From positions 1,736,001 through 1,800,000 of the forward strand of contig NZ_CP069157.1 of NCBI RefSeq assembly GCF_019243775.1: a stretch of DNA of 64,000 bases, written 5' to 3'. Numbering within the stretch: position 1 is the first letter of the stretch; every line of letters starts with the position of its first letter. The position numbers and the translations under genes were made by a program. A model generated the notes under the pieces. That model ran no database searches, was not told the DNA's origin, and saw only the letters and a list, made by a program, of their open reading frames with translations. Shown one piece after another: positions 59,171 through 64,000 of this stretch. The DNA is from Morganella morganii. GTDB taxonomy: Bacteria > Pseudomonadota > Gammaproteobacteria > Enterobacterales > Enterobacteriaceae.

Positions 59171-59881
59171 ATGAGCAGGGTTATGGCAGGATGCCTGATA
59201 CTTCTTTTTGTCAGTTTCTTTGCCCGTGCGGATGTGCAGGCTCTGCCGGAACTGAAACGGGAACGGGTTATTGACAGCGCCGGTCTTCTGACCGGCTCTC
59301 AATTAACACAGCTTAACCGGCAACTCATTGAGTATGAACTGAGCCGCAATGACGGCAGCCAGTTCGTGGTGTTTATTGTGCCGTCAACCGGCGGAGAAAG
59401 TATTGAGACATTTGCGCACCGTGCGTTTAATACATGGAAGATCGGCCGCAAAGGTCAGAATAACGGACTGTTGCTGGTCGTGGCGGTGAATGACCGTAAT
59501 TTGCGTTTTGAGGTCGGCTATGGACTGGAAGGTATTCTGCCGGATGTCTCCGCAGGCCGTATTATCCGTCAGCGTATCACCCCTGAATTTAAAAAAGGCC
59601 ATTATTTTACCGGAATTGAAGCGGGTGTGACCGATGCCATTGATATTATCAGCGGAAATGAACCGGAATATATCAAATCAGAGACATCCGGAACAGAAGC
59701 ATTAAAACTCAAACGACTGACGATTATTTATCTTCTGACCTTTATTACGGTGTATCTCTGGTCATTATTTATTGGTTCTCCCCGCCGTAAGAAAAGGATA
59801 GAAAAGCAGGTTCTTAACGATATTGAATATCTGAGAGAAGAATACGCGAAATCCAAAAACAAGAAAAAAACGTCAGCCTGA
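59171..59881 (+). CDS. TPM-domain (YgcG-like) protein, N-terminal part of a frame-broken gene
   Basis: 236 aa as read. AGGAG at 59161 precedes the ATG at 59171. A signal peptide (VMAGCLILLFVSFFARA) is followed by a TPM domain: VIDSAGLLTGSQLTQLNRQL, GSQFVVFIVPSTGGESIE, GQNNGLLLVVAVNDRNLRFEVGYGLEGILPD. A transmembrane helix (LTIIYLLTFITVYLWSLFIG) and a lysine-rich end come next. The stop follows an A7 tract (59864-59870). YgcG-type proteins normally continue into a Gly/Ser-rich tail ending GGGGASGSW. That tail is present 440 bp downstream in another frame, so this is probably only the first part of a protein of about 380 residues. Role unknown; TPM proteins act in the envelope. Confidence 0.8.
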   Translation: MSRVMAGCLILLFVSFFARADVQALPELKRERVIDSAGLLTGSQLTQLNRQLIEYELSRNDGSQFVVFIVPSTGGESIETFAHRAFNTWKIGRKGQNNGLLLVVAVNDRNLRFEVGYGLEGILPDVSAGRIIRQRITPEFKKGHYFTGIEAGVTDAIDIISGNEPEYIKSETSGTEALKLKRLTIIYLLTFITVYLWSLFIGSPRRKKRIEKQVLNDIEYLREEYAKSKNKKKTSA

Positions 59882-60321
59882 ACGGATAATCCGCCTTGCG
59901 CAGAAACGCCTGACGGCATTTTTGCAGTATAAGTATATTTATCCGACACCGCTCGGCCATACTGTGAACGTATTATTTTATTCAGTTCTGATTTTTATAA
60001 TGACACGGGTTCTGATAGACGGAGATCCTGATCCTGATGCGTTGTTCATCAGTATAATGATGCTCATTTTTCTTAATGTATTTGGCTCACTATTTATTTG
60101 TTATTTGTTATTTGTTATATACATTAATTCCGGAATATCTTACTCAGGAAGCGGAAATACGGAAATTAACCGGTGTCATAGCAGGTACAGGAGGCGGGTA
60201 TTCATCCGGTTCTGATAGTGGCAGTTACAGCAGCAGTTCCGGCGGTAGTTCCGGAAGCAGCGGATCGTCCGGTGGCGGAGGCGGCAGCAGTGGTGGTGGC
60301 GGTGCTTCCGGGAGCTGGTAA
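59882..60321 (+). pseudogene. C-terminal remainder of the TPM/YgcG-like gene, two frames away
   Basis: Dropping one A from the A7 tract at 59864-59870 lets the TPM frame continue as RQPERIIRLAQKRL and then two membrane helices (VNVLFYSVLIFIMTRVLI; LFISIMMLIFLNVFGSLFI). That frame then leaves the conserved path inside a heptanucleotide repeat at 60094-60118. Removing one TTATTTG copy gives LLYTLIPEYLTQEAEIRKLTGV and the Gly/Ser-rich end GGGGASGSW at 60321, the classic YgcG terminus. With both changes 59171-60321 is one frame of 381 codons. The order TPM, membrane helices, Gly/Ser tail fits the family, so the two parts belong together. Confidence 0.72.
60094..60118 (+). repeat. Heptanucleotide tandem repeat (TTATTTG)3TTAT inside the TPM gene
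   Basis: Three perfect copies plus four bases of a fourth. A unit of seven is not a multiple of three, so each copy gained or lost switches the frame. Two copies would put the Gly/Ser tail in frame. Confidence 0.9.
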
Positions 60322-60330
60322 AAGACATAA

Positions 60331-60365
60331 AAAAGCCGTGACAAAGAATGCCACGGCTTTTTTTT
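60331..60365. terminator. Bidirectional terminator between the TPM gene and add
   Basis: Stem AAAAGCCGTG / CACGGCTTTT with an 11-base loop. Eight T residues follow on the plus side and an A6 run precedes it, so the minus-strand gene add can use it too. Confidence 0.9.
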
Positions 60366-60378
60366 ACCGGAATGGCGC

Positions 60379-61386
60379 TTACTGGCCGCGTTTTGCTGCC
60401 ATTTCTCTCAGTGCCGCTTTTTCCTCTGCGGATAAAAAGGCTATTTCCAGCCCGTTAATCTGAGCCTGTTCAATTTCTGCCTGTGTCAGACCGGCTGCCG
60501 GGGCAGCAACATTGTATTCATGGGCAATCTCAATACCCTCAACCGCCGGGTCATCCGTGTTGATGGTAGCGGCAATGCCGTGTGCCAGGAACTGTTTCAG
60601 CGGATGCGCGGCCAGTGACGGCACGGTGCTGGTCTGAATATTCGAGGTCAGGCAGGATTCCATACCGATGCGGTGCTCTGCCAGGTAATCCATCAGCGCC
60701 GGGTCTTCAATCGCCATCACACCGTGACCGATGCGCTGTGCACCCAGGTTGCGGATAGCCTGCCAGATACTGGCGGCGCCGGCGGCTTCTCCGGCATGGG
60801 CGGTGATGGCCCAGTTGACGTCACGGGCTTTGCGGAAATGATCGGTGAATAAATCGCCCGGATAACCGGATTCATCACCGGCAATATCCAGTGCCACAAT
60901 CCGCTCATGGTGAGCGAGCAGGGCATTCAGCTCTTCATGACAGGCATCTGTACCGAATGTCCGGCTCAGAATACCAATCATATTAATCCGTACCGGGCTG
61001 TTGCGGACTTCGGACGCCACACCATCCAGTACCGCTTCCACCACGCCTTCAACGGGCAGATGGTGTTTCATCGCCATATAGTAAGGGGAAAAGCGAAGTT
61101 CGGCGTAATCCAGCCCGGCACTGACGGCATCCTGCACGTTTTCAGCGGCCACACGGCGGCAGGCATCGAGGTCTGCCAGCACGGAAACACCCCAGTCCAG
61201 CTTACTCAGAAACTGCACCAGATCCGGTTCATTGCTCATCACCTGCACATGCGGGCGCAGGGTTTCAGTCTCATAAGCGGGCAGCGGCAAATTGTGCTGA
61301 CGGGCCAGATCCAGAATGGTGGACAGGCGGATATTACCATCGAGATGGCGGTGCAGGTCGGTCAGGGGAAGTGAGCGGTTAATCAT
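60379..61386 (-). CDS. add: Adenosine deaminase
   Basis: Zinc enzyme converting adenosine and deoxyadenosine to inosines; 335 aa. Start at 61386 behind GAGGAAT; an earlier in-frame ATG lacks conservation. Metal and catalytic motifs: [48 protein letters not shown] and [10 protein letters not shown]. Downstream of ydgA on the same strand but separated from it by a terminator. Confidence 0.97.
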   Translation of the reverse strand: MINRSLPLTDLHRHLDGNIRLSTILDLARQHNLPLPAYETETLRPHVQVMSNEPDLVQFLSKLDWGVSVLADLDACRRVAAENVQDAVSAGLDYAELRFSPYYMAMKHHLPVEGVVEAVLDGVASEVRNSPVRINMIGILSRTFGTDACHEELNALLAHHERIVALDIAGDESGYPGDLFTDHFRKARDVNWAITAHAGEAAGAASIWQAIRNLGAQRIGHGVMAIEDPALMDYLAEHRIGMESCLTSNIQTSTVPSLAAHPLKQFLAHGIAATINTDDPAVEGIEIAHEYNVAAPAAGLTQAEIEQAQINGLEIAFLSAEEKAALREMAAKRGQ

Positions 61387-61407
61387 TGTGGTATTCCTCA
61401 GATGATA

Positions 61408-61433
61408 AAAAGCCAGTCTGACGACTGGCTTTT
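61408..61433 (-). terminator. Terminator of ydgA
   Basis: Stem AAAAGCCAGTC / GACTGGCTTTT with a TGAC loop, read on the minus strand into TTTTTAT, between ydgA and add. Confidence 0.88.
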
Positions 61434-61463
61434 GTCTGATCAACAGATAATAACAGTGTGAAA

Positions 61464-63053
61464 TTACTGAGCAGCAGGAGCCGCAACGTCAGCAGCCGGT
61501 TCTTCACCGATAGTCACGTCTTCAGTAACATCACCGTTAGGATCCATTTCGATTGCTTCTTCCTCGTAACCTTCGTCGTCACCGCTGTTGTCGCTCAGTG
61601 CACCGTACTGGTCATATTTTTCCAGGAATTCAGCAACGGTGAATTTTTTACCGTTGAAATCGATGTTGTTGTTGCTGTATTTCAGATCCATGGTGATCGC
61701 TTTATCGGTCACTTTCACGATTTCCATCATGGCACCCATGCTGGCCATCTGAGCAACACCCTGTTCACCCTGTTCTTTGGCTTCTTTCGCGCCCATACCC
61801 TGTGACTGCATGGCAACTGCAACGAAATCAGTCAGCATCGGTTTGGACAGATCCATATTGAACCCGAACTCTTTCACCAGAACCGGCAGAACTTTCTCAA
61901 AGCTGCCTGCGTGTTCCAGTGCTTTAAAGCTCTCTTCGTTCAGTGCGTTGAAGGTCACGTTCAGGTTAACTTTTGACTCACCGCCGCTGTTTTTCCAGCT
62001 CAGAGGTGCGATAGCGAAGGACGGGCTGTACTTGAACAGACCCAGTGCATTGGATTTCATTTTCTCATCCAGTGCTTCCATTTTCGCATCGTCGAAATCT
62101 TCGGTGTACATAGACTCAGACAGTTTGGTGTACTCTTCAACAGATGCCATCAGCGTATTCGCGGAAGTGGCATCCAGATCTTTCAGAGAACCTTTCAGGC
62201 TGATAGCGCCGAGATCGATATCACGGTAGCTCAGTGAACCCAGGCTGTAATCAACATCTGCAGTCAGTTTGTTATCTTTACTGCCGGAGGTGCCGTTCAG
62301 TTTCAGATCTTTCAGAGAAACGGTATCGCTGTAATTAACAACCGCTAACTCTTTCAGGCTCAGATTCTGGTCACCCAGGTAGAAGTAGCTGTCACCGGAT
62401 TTGGCAACATCGCTGTCAAATGACAGGCCTTTCATCACGATACTTTCGCGATCGCCTTTACGGTAAGTCAGTTCATTGCTGCTGCCTTTACCTTTGACGT
62501 TTTTGAATTCTTTGTCGAATTTAACGTTCAGATCAGCACCGGAGAATGCCAGCTCTTCACCGTCTTTCTTATAGTTGATTTTGCTGACAGCAAGATCAAT
62601 ATCGAAACTCTGGTCGTAGCTGATACGGGTATCCGTTGCAACCGGGGATTTACCGCCGGTGATTTCGAAGGCTTGTTTGGTGATGTCATTGTTTTCCAGC
62701 TCAGAGTGGATAGCAGCCATATTTGGCGAGAACACCATGCTCTTAAGCTGAGATAACGGGAACGGACCGTGATCGATAGTATTGAGGATCACAAGTTCTT
62801 CGCCGGAGGTATCACCGCTTTTTTTCGTTTCTTTGATGATCAGTTTGACATCAGAGCTGAAAATACCGCGTGAAAAATCTTTGGCGGTCAGCGTGACGGG
62901 TGCATCAGGGTAGTTATCCTTGATTGCTTTATTCGCTTTGGCGATATACTCATCAAGGTTTGCTTCAATTTTCTTACCTGTCTGCCATGAAGCTACACCC
63001 CATGCGGCGCCTAATGCGACAATAACGCCAACAGCAACTAACGACTTTTTCAT
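61464..63053 (-). CDS. ydgA: DUF945 family protein YdgA
   Basis: 529 aa (E. coli YdgA 502). N-terminal signal/anchor [29 protein letters not shown], near identical to the E. coli start. The body has repeated beta-rich stretches typical of DUF945: [56 protein letters not shown] and [25 protein letters not shown]. The C-terminus adds an acidic Asp/Glu-rich tail (about residues 485-529) not in E. coli. Envelope protein of unknown function, implicated in the membrane or periplasm by its N-terminus. Confidence 0.93.
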   Translation of the reverse strand: MKKSLVAVGVIVALGAAWGVASWQTGKKIEANLDEYIAKANKAIKDNYPDAPVTLTAKDFSRGIFSSDVKLIIKETKKSGDTSGEELVILNTIDHGPFPLSQLKSMVFSPNMAAIHSELENNDITKQAFEITGGKSPVATDTRISYDQSFDIDLAVSKINYKKDGEELAFSGADLNVKFDKEFKNVKGKGSSNELTYRKGDRESIVMKGLSFDSDVAKSGDSYFYLGDQNLSLKELAVVNYSDTVSLKDLKLNGTSGSKDNKLTADVDYSLGSLSYRDIDLGAISLKGSLKDLDATSANTLMASVEEYTKLSESMYTEDFDDAKMEALDEKMKSNALGLFKYSPSFAIAPLSWKNSGGESKVNLNVTFNALNEESFKALEHAGSFEKVLPVLVKEFGFNMDLSKPMLTDFVAVAMQSQGMGAKEAKEQGEQGVAQMASMGAMMEIVKVTDKAITMDLKYSNNNIDFNGKKFTVAEFLEKYDQYGALSDNSGDDEGYEEEAIEMDPNGDVTEDVTIGEEPAADVAAPAAQ

Positions 63054-63114
63054 AGATCAATCCATCCTTTATATGCGATTTATTTTGCAGGTTTTCGCAC
63101 GGTATCAAAATTAA

Positions 63115-63140
63115 CGGGCAGTTCAATGGCGGACTGCCCG
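63115..63140 (-). terminator. Probable terminator of manA
   Basis: 8-bp stem CGGGCAGT / ACTGCCCG with a ten-base loop, followed on the minus strand by TTAATTTTG, 21 bp after the manA stop. Confidence 0.6.
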
Positions 63141-63160
63141 GAGAAAATTAGAGAAGTTAC

Positions 63161-64000
63161 TTACACAGCATTATAAACGCGGGCAATGATTCCTTCACCA
63201 TCTATTTTAAACTTTCTTTCTATAGCAGAAAGAAAAACAGATTCACCTGAGATAACTCTTAATTGTTCTGTTTCTGTAGTGATAACTGCATGACCTTCCA
63301 CACAAAAAAGAATATTAGCACTGTTATTCTCAAGAATCATTTCCTGATTATGCAATTTCATCACCGAAAAAGAAAAATCAGCAACCGGAATCGGGAAAAT
63401 TTCAGTGTTGTTAATATGTTCCGGCTGCATAAATAAACTTTTTGCGTGTTTCGGTACAAAATCAAGGTTATTCAGCAATTCACCGACATCAATATGTTTT
63501 TGTGTCAGACCTGCGCGTAACACATTATCCGAGTTAGCCATGACTTCCAGCGCAGTTCCTTCAAGATACGCATGGGGTGTGCGGGCATACAGGAACATTG
63601 CCTCTCCGGGTTTTAATTCAACAACATTGAGCAGCAGCGGGGTGAAAAGGCCGTTATCGTCAGGATAAAACTCTGTCATCTTACGGATGGTATCCCACGG
63701 TTCACCCTGACGGCTGTTCAGTGCGGATTTCAGTACAGCGACAGCCCGTTCTTTGGTGTCCCCGCTCATGGAGAGCAGACGGGTAAACAGAACGGACAGG
63801 TGCTCCTCTGACGGCGAGGCAATAAAACGTTCAATGGCAGGATGTGCCGGAGCGACCTCACTGAGCAGTCCGGCAATGTCGGCCAGCGGACGGAATGCAT
63901 TCATTGCGCGGAACGGGGTGAGGGCATAAACCAGCTCCGGCTTATGGTTATCATCCTTATAATTACGAACCGGTGAATCCAGCGGGATCCCGGCGTTGTT
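63161..64000 (-). CDS. manA: Mannose-6-phosphate isomerase (5' end outside the window)
   Basis: Interconverts fructose 6-phosphate and mannose 6-phosphate; 279 C-terminal residues are visible. The frame runs off the window end at 64000 without its start, since family members are about 390 aa. Visible type I PMI features: NYKDDNHKPELVYALTPFRAMNAF (zinc-ligand region), GEPWDTIRKMTEFYPDDNGLFTPLLLNVVELKPGEAMFLYARTPHAYLEGTALEVMANSDNVLRAGLT and the C-terminal cupin. The Met opening AMNAFRPL is internal, not the true start. Adjacent to ydgA as in E. coli. Confidence 0.96.
   Translation of the reverse strand, partial: NNAGIPLDSPVRNYKDDNHKPELVYALTPFRAMNAFRPLADIAGLLSEVAPAHPAIERFIASPSEEHLSVLFTRLLSMSGDTKERAVAVLKSALNSRQGEPWDTIRKMTEFYPDDNGLFTPLLLNVVELKPGEAMFLYARTPHAYLEGTALEVMANSDNVLRAGLTQKHIDVGELLNNLDFVPKHAKSLFMQPEHINNTEIFPIPVADFSFSVMKLHNQEMILENNSANILFCVEGHAVITTETEQLRVISGESVFLSAIERKFKIDGEGIIARVYNAV

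Noticed and set aside
63161-63904. manA start at 63904
   Set aside because: That Met is internal. The frame and conserved PMI sequence continue to the window edge, so the gene is cut rather than short.

Overview
The window reads as a continuous chromosomal segment of a gammaproteobacterium in the Enterobacterales. Nearly every gene has a close Escherichia coli counterpart, and long blocks keep E. coli order: oppABCDF, yciU-cls-yciY-tonB, yciA-yciB, yciC-ompW, the trp operon, rnm-yciO-rluB, yciK/sohB-yciN-topA-cysB-acnA-ribA-pgpB-lapAB-pyrF-yciH-osmB, and rnb, rsxABCDGE-nth, add-ydgA-manA. Moderate GC content, unfused trpG and trpD, and the local gene mix suggest the Morganellaceae, most likely Morganella. 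That species assignment is inference from memory, not a database match.

Layout. 1-7.6 kb: oligopeptide ABC importer with two tandem oppA-type binding-protein genes. 7.7-8.6 kb: a small two-gene insert resembling a toxin-antitoxin or regulator module with its own palindromic operator. 8.6-15.3 kb: yciU, cls, yciY, tonB, a DUF4239 membrane protein, dbpA, yciA, yciB. 15.5-20.5 kb: an insert relative to E. coli, holding a SulP anion transporter, qseBC with divergent ygiW, and a YcxB-like protein. 20.5-22.9 kb: yciC, ompW (FNR box and a T16 tract upstream) and a BON lipoprotein. 22.9-29.75 kb: trpLEGDCFBA on the minus strand with a TrpR operator, a leader peptide and an attenuator. 29.8-35.9 kb: rnm, yciO, rluB, an unrecognised lipoprotein, yciK, a frameshifted sohB and yciN. 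36-48 kb: topA, cysB, a frameshifted small exported protein, acnA, ribA, pgpB, lapA, lapB, pyrF, yciH, osmB. 48-57 kb: rnb, nth and the electron-transport complex rsxABCDGE. 57-64 kb: ydgJ, a YfeH-type transporter, a TPM-domain gene with two frame breaks at simple repeats, add, ydgA and manA (cut by the window end).

Functionally the window is mainly housekeeping: peptide uptake, envelope lipid and LPS control (cls, pgpB, lapAB, yciB), iron-uptake energy coupling (tonB), tryptophan, riboflavin and pyrimidine synthesis, cysteine regulation, RNA and DNA maintenance (dbpA, rluB, rnb, rnm, topA, nth) and redox (rsx). No rRNA, tRNA, insertion sequence, prophage or CRISPR array was seen. The unusual items are the two-gene module at 7.7-8.6 kb and several reading frames broken at homopolymers or short tandem repeats (sohB, the TPM gene, the exported protein after cysB). 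These frame breaks could be contingency loci, decay or sequencing error.
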